The notes below the pieces were generated by a model. It was not told the DNA's origin. It searched no databases and was given only the letters and a program-made list of their open reading frames with translations. Below, piece after piece: positions 44,601-53,399 of a stretch of DNA of 64,000 nt. Source of the stretch: Glandiceps talaboti (lineage: Eukaryota; Hemichordata; Enteropneusta; Spengelidae); NCBI RefSeq assembly GCF_964340395.1, contig NC_135565.1, positions 18,808,209 to 18,872,208 of the forward strand, written 5' to 3'. Made by a program: the position numbers and the translations under genes. Within the stretch, counting starts at the first letter, position 1; each line of letters opens with the position of its first letter.

Positions 44601-47576
44601 TGTGTGTGTGTGTGTGTTCATATGTGAGTGAGTGTGTAGGTGTGTGACACCATGTATGTCTATGCATTTGTACCCAGGAAAGAAAACTTCAAAAACATGA
44701 TTTAGATTCCTGCATAAAGAAATCCAGGAAACTTTTGTCAGTTTCTGTTGTTATTGCCGTTTATAGAAACGTGATGTTAACAGGATGAGTGTAAATCAGG
44801 TCAACTAAGTTGATATCAATCATTGAAATTAATGCATTCCTGTACAACGATATAGTTTAAAAAATTAGAAAGAAATCATTTCTGCTTTGGTTTCATTTCC
44901 ATGGTTACCTGTCATTGTCATAATCAAGTATCATCAGAAATATGAGTAATATTGAGTGATGGAGTAATAAAAATGAAGCAATCATATTTCACTGGCAGCT
45001 GATTTTGATGAATGTCATCGTTTAAGCATTAAGAACATGGCGTGGCGTGACATCAGTGGTAATGTTCATATCACTGCATATACATTGTATTGTTTATCAT
45101 GCATGTCTGTTGCAGATCATAAAACACCAGGTATGTGGTGCAGTGTATTTGTTGTAAAGTTAACAATCTATGTATGTATGTGTGTGTGTGTGTGTGAGCA
45201 TCTTTCTCATCTCATTTTGTGCGTTGTGTTTTTTTTCCTTTGTTTTTCTCCATCCATAATTAATGATAACCAGTGGCTACCACAGTCAGAGCCGATATAC
45301 TGATTATAATGTGTACCAGCAAACTTACAGTCAGCCGTCTCCGCCAGAAATTACTAAGAGGTTAGTTGTGTAAGAACCCCCTTGGTGGATGATGTAAACC
45401 CAGAGTTTGTGTAGAAACCCCCATTGGTGGATTACGTAAACCCAGAGTTTGTGTAGAAACCCCTTGGTGGATCACATAAACCCAGAGTTTGTGTAGAAAC
45501 CCCCATTGGTGGATTACGTAAACCCAGAGTTTGTGTAGAAACCCCTTGGTGGATCACGTAAACCCAGAGTTTGTGTAGAAACCCCCTTGGTGGATCACGT
45601 AAACCCAGAGTTTGTGTAGAAACCCCCATTGGTGGATCACGTAAACCCAGAGTTTGTGTAGAAACCCCCTTGGTGGATTACGTAAACCCAGAGTTTGTGT
45701 ACATATGTAACCTCTTGGTGGATTACGTCACAATGACCCATAGAGTGTAACCTATGGTCTCAGATAGTTGCTTGCTGGTGGCTTATAAATTGCTGTTAAC
45801 TGCCTAAACTAATTTTTGTCAGTAATTGCTATATGACATTTCTTATTAATTAATTTAGTTGTTCTCCTATTTTTTTACGTTCCAAATTATTATTAGCTGT
45901 TGCACCTGTGAATTTCTCTCAGCTTTCCTCATGTCAAGTTATTTCTGTTTATATTTTGCACTGTTCAGTTCACTTCTGTTCGTGAATCTATTAGTGCTCT
46001 TGATTCACACACTAATTAAAAAGTTGCTTCTTTGTTTGTGTGTTATTTTGTGTATGTATGCATGTACATTTTGTACTGTGGCAGTATGTAACATTTCTGT
46101 TTGCATGGTGTTTTGTATATTATTGTTAAAATCTATTTTAACTCCTTAATAAACTGATTATTCTGTAGTTATTGGTCCCCTTAACTTAGAGTTTAATGGT
46201 AAATGGATAGGTGAATCAATGCTGAATAGCGTAGTCCTCATTAGATACACTTGTGTGGTTAGTCCTGCAAGGTTTTTCTTTGGTTTGACCCAGTGTGATA
46301 CTGCCCTCTGTAGTTATGTTTATTTTATTCTTTTGTTTAGCTGTGGTAACTTGGTAAGGGGTAAAGAGGCTAGCTTTCTTTCCATCTTCATCCGCTCACT
46401 TCATTTCTATAACACATTTTTCCTTTTTAGCTGATCTTCAGGTTTTGCTTTTCAGTAATAATAATGCTACAGTATTTACTCATTGCTGAAATCTTGTAAA
46501 GAAACTCAGCTGCACAGTGCCACTTGACATGTGTTCAGACATTTGGGGGAAATCCTCAATGTATTTGTCGTGACATTGTTGGTATTTGACTAAGATACCA
46601 AGGTGCTATTTTATCACCCAGTCATATTTCAATTAATAGCAGTAAGCAATATTATTGAACTAAATGCAGAAATAAGAAATATGTTTGATAAGACATTTCC
46701 TTTTGTCAATCCACTTTTGTGAATTTACTGTTATTGATTTTATTCATGTTGAACAATTAGATGTTATTCTCCAATATTTCATTCAGCCAAGGAAAATAGG
46801 GTGACCTAAGGGGCCTTTGTCACTACGAGTCACTAGACGAGTAGTGACAACCCTTAGGTCACGAGTGTTTTCATTTCGAATGAAGAAAAATATTGGAGAA
46901 TAACATAATTATATCAGCACCTGTAATATTAAGAAAAATCAGGGAAAGCAATCACAATTTTTAATGTTTTGACTAATATTTCAAACATAGCAGAACCAGG
47001 GATGTAGACACATTGTCATGTCATAGACGTGCATTGTGGTGACATGGAACAATCAGAGTATATATTCCATACTCTTAGTTCGTGTACAGTATAATGATCA
47101 GTGACTTCCACAATTCACTTGAAAACCGCATTTGTTTCTAACTCACCATTCCAAAGTAACTATATTTTACTGTCCTTATATGAAGAGGTAAGTATGTAGA
47201 ACATACATGTAAGTAACGTATAAGATTTCCTGTCATGTGTATGAAATATTTTATAGTAGATAGATAGAATGGTGGTTATATATATGATCTGTGTTTATAT
47301 GTAGTAATCCTGACCCAGGAGTGGAGGACAATAAACCCTTTGGTAATGAAGAGTGGGATGACGAGGTTGTCGGTGTACCAGTCAAGGCTATGTATGACTA
47401 TGAAGGTGCTGAGGAAGATGAACTTAGTTTTAGAGCAGGTATGTATGACTTCTTGAAGGTGTTGTGGAAGACAACCTGGATCAATATGTATTATGTAGTA
47501 TCTTTGTTGTGAGATATAAACAAACCAAATCATAATTTTTGGTTTGTTGCAAAAGACCTTTGGGAACAGTTAATGA

Positions 47577-47632
<56 letters not shown>

Positions 47633-47935
47633 ATGTGTATGCATGTATGTGTGTTGTACATGCATATGCACATGTATGTGTGTGTATATGTGTGTGTGCT
47701 CACAAACATATTTGCATGTTTCTGTGTATGCTTCTATATATATGTGTGTGTGAGTCAGTGTTAAATATAACATCATCAACCTGGTTCTCCACCAGATTTT
47801 AACTGTAACTTAATGATATCACTTTCAGGTGATGTGTTCACTAAGTTACAAGATGAAGATGAACAAGGATGGTGTAAAGGCAGGATAGACGGAAAAAAAG
47901 GATTGTACCCAGCTAATTATGCGGAACCAATATAA
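30843..47935 (+). CDS. PACSIN: PACSIN/syndapin paralogue B, complete coding region
   Basis: Coding exons: 30892-31105, 35302-35501, 36127-36264, 40708-40934, 41453-41573, 42722-42888, 47305-47438 and 47829-47935, giving 435 codons plus stop with every GT-AG phase matching. The N-terminus [10 protein letters not shown] leads into the F-BAR signature [18 protein letters not shown], then [62 protein letters not shown] and [14 protein letters not shown] short linker ([11 protein letters not shown]) precedes the SH3 domain ([39 protein letters not shown]). Function by family: F-BAR membrane tubulation, with SH3 recruitment of dynamin, N-WASP or synaptojanin at endocytic sites. The start at 30892 has A at -3 and matches the position of family starts. 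Optional exons at 38085-38123 and 45274-45360 would raise it to 477 residues. There is no exact NPF motif. Confidence 0.95.
30860..30871 (+). promoter_or_regulatory. Three-codon upstream ORF in PACSIN B leader
   Basis: ATGGCTAGATAG encodes M-A-R-stop. It lies in the spliced leader and ends 20 nt before the true ATG at 30892. It could lower translation of the main frame. Confidence 0.45.
31117..31227. repeat. Short dispersed inverted-repeat element, copy 2
   Basis: TCTGTAAGG, then TTGATCAACCCCTTTCAGAG, then TTGAGGGCGG, then TCTTACAGTC. It is related to 437-545 and starts 12 nt after the exon donor. Confidence 0.5.
31241..31502. mobile_element. TIR element with internal 97-bp duplication
   Basis: Ends are GTGCCCTCTAA plus AGCCAAATTT and AAATTGGCTTAGAGGGCGC (inverted). 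Inside, a 97-bp segment (GAACACCAAATTTTGGTGCA, then GTGTGTGTCAGTGGCGCG) is duplicated. A diverged relative is at 49225-49390. The open frame across it is an artefact. Confidence 0.55.
31883..32060. repeat. 54-bp repeat family, single diverged unit with flank
   Basis: TTAGCTATAGTCAAGAGCAA, then ATCTAGACTACCAAATTTAT, then CAATGGAAATCAATAG. The flank is the same as at 23830-23990. Confidence 0.6.
32338..32932. repeat. (ACAT)n / (GCAT)n / (CA)n microsatellite
   Basis: About 525 nt of ACAT repeats carry interspersed GCAT units. They end in (CA)n at 32885-32914 and a short ACAT tail. Overlapping open frames on both strands encode only YIHT or MYVC repeats. Confidence 0.98.
34849..35311 (+). repeat. 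Tandem array of duplicated 3' splice sites upstream of PACSIN B exon 2
   Basis: Ten copies of the motif TTCATGTTCAG followed by GTCCAGAATAT. The last copy (start 35302) is the real exon boundary. Exon-start positions are 34860, 34905, 34961, 35005, 35061, 35105, 35161, 35212, 35257 and 35302, so spacings are 45, 56, 44, 56, 44, 56, 51, 45 and 45. The block 34961-35060 is repeated almost exactly as 35061-35160 (100-bp higher-order unit). The copies include the first 11 exon bases, so the array seems to derive from the exon edge itself. The last three decoys are in frame with the exon and no stop intervenes. Confidence 0.92.
35302..35501 (+). CDS. PACSIN: PACSIN B exon 2 (wedge-loop exon)
   Basis: Acceptor CATTTTCAG, donor AAG|GTAAGT. 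It encodes [20 protein letters not shown], then [15 protein letters not shown] and ends at GFKK. The true acceptor has TTTTCAG where most upstream decoys have TGTTCAG. The wedge segment KMLSF is one residue shorter than the QMMGGF of vertebrates. Confidence 0.95.
36127..36264 (+). CDS. PACSIN: PACSIN B exon 3
   Basis: Acceptor GATTTCAG, donor CCAG|GTATGT, 46 codons, phase 0 both ends. It encodes [20 protein letters not shown] and ends SSLSPDQ, aligning with KAQKPWAKKL and NPEQ of vertebrate PACSINs. It is absent from simple ORF scans because it is short. Confidence 0.93.
37400..37905. repeat. Degenerate tandem repeat of CTTGTTACAATGTTGCAACTT
   Basis: Many imperfect units of about 20-45 bp with the palindromic pieces TTGTTACAA and GTTGCAAC. 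The open frame 37545-37733 is a repeat artefact. Confidence 0.6.
38085..38123 (+). CDS. PACSIN: PACSIN B optional 39-nt exon
   Basis: ACCTACAG|AATTCTTCTGACGACGCG and onward to AAACTT|GTAAGT. Both ends are phase 0, so it inserts 13 residues ([13 protein letters not shown]) between SPDQ and IKKLRDK of the F-BAR domain without changing frame. It carries three CpGs in 39 nt within CpG-poor DNA, which suggests selection. It has no counterpart in copy A or, from memory, in vertebrate PACSINs. Confidence 0.6.
39059..39463. mobile_element. 405-bp foldback element
   Basis: The outer arm GTCTAGAAATGCTGTTGATC is inverted near 39441-39463. The inner arms ATCAGTTTGTTTA (near 39222) and TAAACAAACTGAT (near 39290) meet around CAATATACAATATG. 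Both halves pair along most of their length. It is non-coding. Confidence 0.6.
40708..40934 (+). CDS. PACSIN: PACSIN B exon 4 (long F-BAR helix)
   Basis: Acceptor ATAACAG, donor GCTAA|GTAAGT, phase 2 at the end. It encodes [40 protein letters not shown], and LDLSSQA. It is a strong match to the LKKLQDKIEKCKQD and FEEKRLRFF regions of vertebrate PACSINs. Confidence 0.95.
40955..41100 (-). mobile_element. Retroelement/SINE 3'-end fragment, (ATT)n tail to the left
   Basis: Read on the plus strand: (AAT)n, then GGGTTCTTATATAGCGCTTT, then CAAAGCGCTTTACAATTATT, then CCCTGGCTCGGATCAG. This is a dispersed AGCGCTTT-type retroelement end in inverse orientation. It begins about 20 nt after the exon 4 donor. 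Confidence 0.6.
41453..41573 (+). CDS. PACSIN: PACSIN B exon 5 (end of F-BAR)
   Basis: Acceptor CCTGTATAG, donor GAA|GTAAGT. It encodes [20 protein letters not shown] and [13 protein letters not shown]. It corresponds exactly to copy A exon 2934-3054, with the same flanking phases. Confidence 0.95.
41930..42400. repeat. Threefold intronic duplication with G runs
   Basis: Three copies of about 180 nt share GTGTGATTTGTCATTTATTA, a run of G, CTGTGTCTTTAAATTTA and GACTTGTTATTA. They begin near 41955, 42143 and 42325. Confidence 0.8.
42722..42888 (+). CDS. PACSIN: PACSIN B exon 6 (F-BAR/linker junction)
   Basis: Acceptor TTATGATAG, donor GATAG|GTAGGT, phase 2 at the end. It encodes [20 protein letters not shown] and continues to [10 protein letters not shown]. 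The SKKKSK cluster resembles the RREKKK basic patch after the vertebrate F-BAR domain. Confidence 0.92.
43008..43135. repeat. (CAGATA)n hexamer microsatellite
   Basis: About 18 CAGATA units, two changed to CAGGTA, lie in the linker intron of PACSIN B. Confidence 0.97.
43211..43346. mobile_element. 136-bp near-perfect palindromic MITE
   Basis: TAGACTTAATTCAAAAGAAT and the following 40 bp are inverted at 43284-43346, ending ATTAAGTCTA. There is TA at both ends, as left by Tc1/mariner-type insertion. The loop is about 12 bp. Confidence 0.8.
43413..43475. repeat. (ACTC)n microsatellite
   Basis: About 15 ACTC units are flanked by CAGATA repeats. Confidence 0.95.
44561..44617. repeat. (TG)n microsatellite
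   Basis: About 28 TG units with one TATG interruption. Confidence 0.95.
45274..45360 (+). CDS. PACSIN: PACSIN B optional 87-nt linker exon
   Basis: Upstream lies the tract GTTTTTTTTCCTTTG, then acceptor AACCAG, and the donor is AAGAG|GTTAGT. Phase 2 at both ends, so it adds 29 residues between exons 6 and 7 in frame: [20 protein letters not shown] followed by [10 protein letters not shown] second acceptor 12 nt inside (CACAG|TCAGAG at 45286) would drop four residues, also in frame. The Tyr/Gln/Pro-rich content suits a flexible linker. Vertebrate PACSIN2 also has alternatively spliced linker sequence. Confidence 0.6.
45374..45732. repeat. 41-bp minisatellite next to the optional linker exon
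   Basis: Eight units of GTAAACCCAGAGTTTGTGTA with AACCCCCTTGGTGGATCAC start 13 nt after the exon donor. The minus-strand open frame here is a repeat artefact. Confidence 0.95.
46755..47080 (+). mobile_element. Foldback element family F1, best-preserved copy
   Basis: GTTATTCTCCAATATTTCATT is inverted as GAAGAAAAATATTGGAGAATAA. In the centre GGCCTTTGTCACTACGAGTC pairs with GACGAGTAGTGACAACCCTT. The tail AAAAATCAGGGAAAG and ATAGCAGAACCAGGGATGTA is shared with 26950-27262. Confidence 0.75.
47305..47438 (+). CDS. PACSIN: PACSIN B exon 7 (linker and first half of SH3)
   Basis: Acceptor TATATGTAG, donor GCAG|GTATGT, phase 1 at the end. It encodes [20 protein letters not shown] and [19 protein letters not shown]. 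The SH3 split is at the same residue and phase as in copy A. Confidence 0.95.
47574..47700. repeat. (TG)n microsatellite
   Basis: TG units at 47576-47630, then a degenerate TGTATG stretch, in the intron dividing the SH3 domain. Confidence 0.95.
47829..47935 (+). CDS. PACSIN: PACSIN B last coding exon (second half of SH3, stop)
   Basis: Acceptor CACTTTCAG. It encodes [20 protein letters not shown] and [12 protein letters not shown], then TAA at 47933-47935. All SH3 ligand-pocket residues (W, P, Y) are present. Confidence 0.95.
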
Positions 47936-49750
47936 CAGTCACCTCTCCAAGTAACCTTGGGTAGTCAGACCAGTGAAATGAATTCCTAAAATATGGTACA
48001 GAATATCATATAAATCTTACGTACCCCAATAGACAACACATTTGGCTACTGTTATCTCAGAAAGTATCTCAAAAAGAATTCATAAATGTCACACATGGAG
48101 AAACAAGATTGAAAGCTGGTCTATAAAGCTCACCCAAGGTTTCTTGTAGGAGTGTTTCAGATCATTTTTAGTTTGAATTTTGCTGTAGATGTATAACTCT
48201 AGAATAACAATTCACTGTATACAGCATTCTTAGGGATATGTTTTCTCCTGTTATTTCCTATTCCCTGCTCAACAAGGAAATCTTTTAATGTATTTCCTAA
48301 ATCGCATATATTATGTCGTAGGCTGTAAATTTGCATAAAACATTCAAAAAATTTATACTTTACAATAATGATACAGATAAGTGTAAGCTGGAACACTTCA
48401 AAGATAACAACGGAGTGAACAATGTGAAAATGTTTAAAAACGGCTTTACTAGTAGGTACGTATATATGTACACTGTATATATAAATGTATTATTCACCAT
48501 AATTACAATTTGTGTGGGATTTTGGAAAAATATATTACATAATTGGTAATCTTACATTGGGAATTCATAGTTATTCTGTATGTATTTAATGTTTTGCTTT
48601 CCCCACCACTGTGTATGGCCAAGTGTATCAAAATTACCCAGTGAACTTAAGAAAAGTCAGAACCTGATTTGCATATTTAGACAAGTTAAGAAAAGTCAAA
48701 CTGATTTGCATAATTAGTCAAGTTTGTCAGCTCAGATAATTATAATTTCTATTTCCTGAACAGCTGAGAGTTCAAATTATGTAACATATATTGAAAACAA
48801 TGTGTGTGTGAACCTGAACTTGAAGCTGTTTATTGAAGCTCACTTATTTACACAGATCCCTCCATACCATAACTCCGCTCTGCCTACTTTTCAATGTTAA
48901 ACAAGTCAGCACAAAACACAAAATTTACATAACATATTGTTACAAAGTATCTTTAAGCAATAATTTCCGCTATGCCTTTCATATATCCAGGTTTTATTAA
49001 CAAATTCGCATAAGTTATACAAATATATATGTCCAAAGGCTCAGCTAATTTGCATGTAGTCAATATGCAAATAGCCATCATGTTAAACAAATTCAGTGTT
49101 GTTAATTTATACCATTCATAACAGAGGGAAGGCAGGTCTACATCATAGACAATCAATTTGTTTTTTTTTTCAACCCATCCCTATTATTGAATGTGCTCTT
49201 CTATAAGGTTTAATCATGGCTATGTCCATCATATGAAAAGTCAACAGTAGTGTGACTAAAGGAGGACAACATTTTTGTTCTGTGTCAAGATGAGAATTAT
49301 TTTGAGTCACCACATATGAGATCAAATTTTCATAGTCACAATAACTGTCTCTGCATCAGTGGTCAAATTGGCTTAGATGGCACATTGGTGTACGTGATGA
49401 CCAGAAGAATAAGACATTTCCATTGAAGCATTACCTTCCTGAAGTGCTTCTCTAAAAAAGATTGTGCCCTGTGCAAATATTTCTCCATAACTTTTAAGAG
49501 TTTGTCAAACATGGAGATAGAATAGTAACTATTCACATAATATATTCAATAGTCTTCATTTTTTTGGCATACATTGAACACATAGCAGCTTACAGTATCT
49601 AGATTGGCCCATGCTATCACCTCTAGAGGCTGTTATATATCATTTGTGATTATACCCATAATGTACACTCATAGCTTTATACATGTAGTTACATTACATA
49701 TGACTTGTGTTGTCGCTAGACACACAGTTATATTGTAGACTTGTACTTAC

Positions 49751-50017
49751 AAATTTTATGTTTTGTGCAACAAATTCAATCAACCCATTGCAGTCAATTA
49801 ACTCACTTGTGCTGTCTCCATTAACACTTTTCACTGCTAGCCGTAAAGTAATGTTAGTAATAAATTTACTTAACTTGTTCCCAGCGTACATAGGGAAGGA
49901 GATGACAGTTTCAAGTTTTCAACTTTCCATCAGAATCTTGTGCACTTTTAGCATGGTCTTACTTTCCCATTCTTTGATTTTCTGAGCTGTTAAAACTTCA
50001 GCTGGGTGTGCTAGCCT
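49751..50017 (-). pseudogene. Decayed coding-like segment, family unknown
   Basis: One minus-strand frame reads RLAHPAEVLTAQKIKEWESK, MLKVHKILMES, a single TGA (49919-49921), then KLETVISFPMYAGNKLSKFI, and SELIDCNGLIEFVAQNIKF. It ends at a good donor, TTT|GTAAGT. The residue composition is protein-like on both sides of the stop. I cannot name the family. It may be an exon of a dead gene or of a transposon. Confidence 0.4.
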
Positions 50018-51715
50018 TTATATTATACCCTCTCAATTTGCTTTTATCACCAGATTTTTCACAACTGCCACATTAACCAAAGTTACACATCTGTTGGCAC
50101 TCACCAGTAAAGTAGTCAAACAAAATGTTATTTATTCATCAAGACTGAAATTTATTTTTTAAAAAAGGAACAGAAATTTCGGAATTTCATCTCTGTTTGC
50201 TGCAACTACAAATTTGCATAGTGTAAAATATATTCTCAGTAATTAACCAGTCACATATTTACAGAATGTGTTTTTTTCAAAAACTAATACAGCATTTTGT
50301 CATTTTATGAACTATTTTGAGTTCTTTGTATGCATAATTGCTTTCTCTTTATTTAACATTTTTAGGTAAATGTGTTTGGGTTAGATTTCAATTTATTGAG
50401 GTGAGGGATGTAGTTGTCGTTTACTAAAGTATATAACCAATCAAAACTGACAATGGACTGCTGCTATGACAACAGAACTAATCATTTCCAGATAAACTTG
50501 TATATGTTAGTATATGAGTATATGTTAGTTTTTCAAAGTTATGTTATTTTTTTTCTATATTGTGTTAATGTATATGTTATTTACTGGGATTATATACCAC
50601 TTGAAGACAAAATGCTAAATGGTAAATATATGGAGAAACACACTATATAGTCTGTTGAGACTGTTTTCCATTTAGATTTCACTTATCCAAACGACCCTGT
50701 CCTAAGTGTTGGTTTTCATGAATATAATTAGAATATAATGTCAAATCAGAGAGTTAGTTTGTCGTCAATCAAAAATTTTAAAAACTGATAAAAGTTTGTA
50801 GGAATATTGATATGCAATTCTATGGGATATGAATTATGAACTGTTGTATATTGATACATTAATAACAATGAGGTTGTTGTTGTTTATTTTTGTTTACTGT
50901 GTTTACTTAAAAATATATGTGTGAAAAGGTACACAAAATTGTTATTCAGAAAATTTGATATCGTCTGCCAAACTTACTTTTATGTAATCTTAATGTGTTT
51001 TTAGTTTATCAGTTATGTGCATTTATGTTTTGAGTAAAAAGTCAAATATTGGTTATTTAACCCATTTCTATGTTTCTGTATATTCCTGCAATAATTCTGT
51101 TTGCCAATGTGGGTAGTGGCTTGTTTTATCCCATCAATTGGATGCTAACCCCACCCTATATTTGAATATGAAGTTGGTATGATCCATGTAAAGAATTGTA
51201 CCATGGGTCGTACCATTGCGGAAATTTAGTTTAGCGAGGGGTGTGATTTTTCTCCTATGATAGGAGGTCGTATCATGAATATTTAACAAGAAATGTATGT
51301 ATATGTATGAAAATAGCAATTGTTGGATCCCTTGTAGTTACTTTGATTTAGACAATGTAGAAATTAGCGTAGATTTTTGAAGAAAATATAGAAACATGAT
51401 TAAAAAATGTGTGGAATGTTGAATATATGCAAAGGTGAGGTTTTCAATTTACAAAGTATAATGTTTCTGTAGAAAAAAAATATTTTCTTTTTTGGTTGGA
51501 GTTAACTAAAACTTCAGTAAGTTAAGGTGTCATATTGCATGCAGATCAACAAGGTTAGGGAGTCTTATGCACATTATTTGTTTGATTTGCATAGGACTAC
51601 CTAGGTGAGTTAATAACGAATAATCTGAAACTGAAAAGCGTGCTTTACAAATGATTAGTGAGCTAAGGTGTCATATCACATGCAAATGATTATTTGCCTG
51701 ATTTGCTTAAGACTA

Positions 51716-51946
51716 CTTAGGCAAGTAAATAACAGGAATTTGGGTTTTGCAACATGCATGCATGGAAAAGCTTGCAGTTTGAAGCATTACATCGTCGGAC
51801 AGTTTACTTGATTCAAATGTTTCATTTGTTGCATACGTCAACAAGGAAGCATTATGTTCCATTCTAAAAATTTTGAAATGCATCTTTTTCAAGAAATTTG
51901 ACTCGGTAGCTACCACAAAGTGAAGGTTCCTATGTATTTGGTACAA
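51716..51946 (-). other. Open frame of uncertain status, 76 aa
   Basis: The frame contains HFVVATESNFLKKMHFKIF and KLSDDVMLQTASFSMHACC. Composition is moderately protein-like, but there is no recognised family and no clear splice context. It could be a gene fragment or chance. Confidence 0.15.
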
Positions 51947-53023
51947 GAGGAAAAATACAGAGCAACAGGATAACCAGGATTTTTGTTTTGTTGAAAAAAC
52001 CCTGAGTAAATGAGAGGTACTACTAGACCTGGTACTTTACAAAATGTATATGTTGCCAGTACACTGTACCTATGGAGATATATGTGGTATGACATGTATA
52101 TATACAAGTCTGTGAGGGCCTTAGGTTGATATAATTTCATAGCAAAGTAAAGCAGTGCTATACATTTGTTATGTTAGAAACCATTAAATCTCAGCTAAGT
52201 ATTTTGAAATATGATCATCTTCACACCGTGTACATTCGCAGATCATAAACTTGCATATTATTTCATCTTGGTCATAGCGTGAAAGTATCACCCAAGGTTA
52301 TAGTAATTCTTTGCACAGCCTGCTCTGTTAAATCTACAACTCGCAAACCCACTACATCAAATTTAAAAAAACTCCCTAATTGTAAATAATATTTTCATGC
52401 CACAGTCTGTGGAAGTTATACTTCTTGTACAAGAAGCAAAGTACTTGACACAGAGGGCGCCCTTGTGATATGCACTGTATTGACGTAGAGGGCGCTGTAT
52501 AGTAACCATCAATACATAGAATAGTTAAGTTATCAGGTTGAATTTGAACCATATCCTGTACAGCAGTAAAGACCACGTCAGTTCAGTTATAGTTTGCCAC
52601 TGGGAAAGAGCTAAGATTTACCATTATCTTCCTATGGAAGGTTTTATTACTTAGTCCCATGTACAATTAACTGCTGAATTTGAGTATCATGTGCTGTGTA
52701 ATTCAATATTATACCAGTAATCCATATCAATCATACTTACAGTAAATATACCTTACAATTTCCACTTTGATAAGTTTATAAATACACCAGTCTGTATAGC
52801 ATATACACTCTACTATCATTTATTACACTGTGATTTATGTATAGTCAGTAAAAGTGCACTAATTCTAAGTGACCATCTTCAATTTCTGAAAAAATTTCGT
52901 GTTTTTTCTATTTCTATGTTTTAAGGAAGAGGGAGTCCTAATATACTGTAGTCGATGAATTATTACTTGCATGTTGTGTGCATGACACTTCCTAGACAGG
53001 AGCAGTCAGTATTATGTCTATTG

Positions 53024-53200
53024 TGACCTTTGACCAGGAAGGTCAGGTCGCAGTGTGACCTTTGACCTGTTGTAAATCATATATTAAACTCGAACCTTTC
53101 TGTCAGGTTCGCTTTGACTCGACCATTAAGCATGTTTATTTGATCTGTGACCCTTAGTTTTACTTTGTTGACCTGTGTAGTGTCAATGTGACCTTTGACC
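53024..53200. promoter_or_regulatory. Cluster of three DR1-type nuclear receptor motifs
   Basis: TGACCTTTGACC at 53024-53035, TGACCTTTGACCT at 53056-53068 and TGACCTTTGACC at 53189-53200, with additional GGTCA half-sites at 53041. This is the HNF4/RXR-type direct repeat with one-base spacing. It lies at the right-hand edge of the CpG-poor domain. Confidence 0.4.
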
Positions 53201-53399
53201 TTTTGATGTCACATGTACATTGCCGTAATTACAATAACTAACAAGACCAGGTTGCTGTATTGTATCTGTATGCAGATAATACTTTAATTGATAATTAAAA
53301 ACATACATAATTATTTAATTTTATATTTGTGTCGTGTTGTTCATAGAATGTGTGCAGTGTTAGTACAGTTATTGGTCATACTCCAAGAGTCTACACTAA

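Noticed and set aside
45116-45130. 15-nt segment between GTTGCAG and GTATGTGG, looking like a microexon in the PACSIN B linker intron
   Set aside because: In the required phase 2 it reads R-S-stop, so it could only be a truncating exon; it is probably chance.
46341-46353. 13-nt segment between TTGTTTAG and GTAAGG
   Set aside because: Its length breaks the frame between PACSIN B exons 6 and 7.
49859-49864. AATAAA as the PACSIN B polyadenylation signal
   Set aside because: Possible, but it lies inside the minus-strand coding-like segment 1.9 kb past the stop, with no supporting downstream element, so it was not called.
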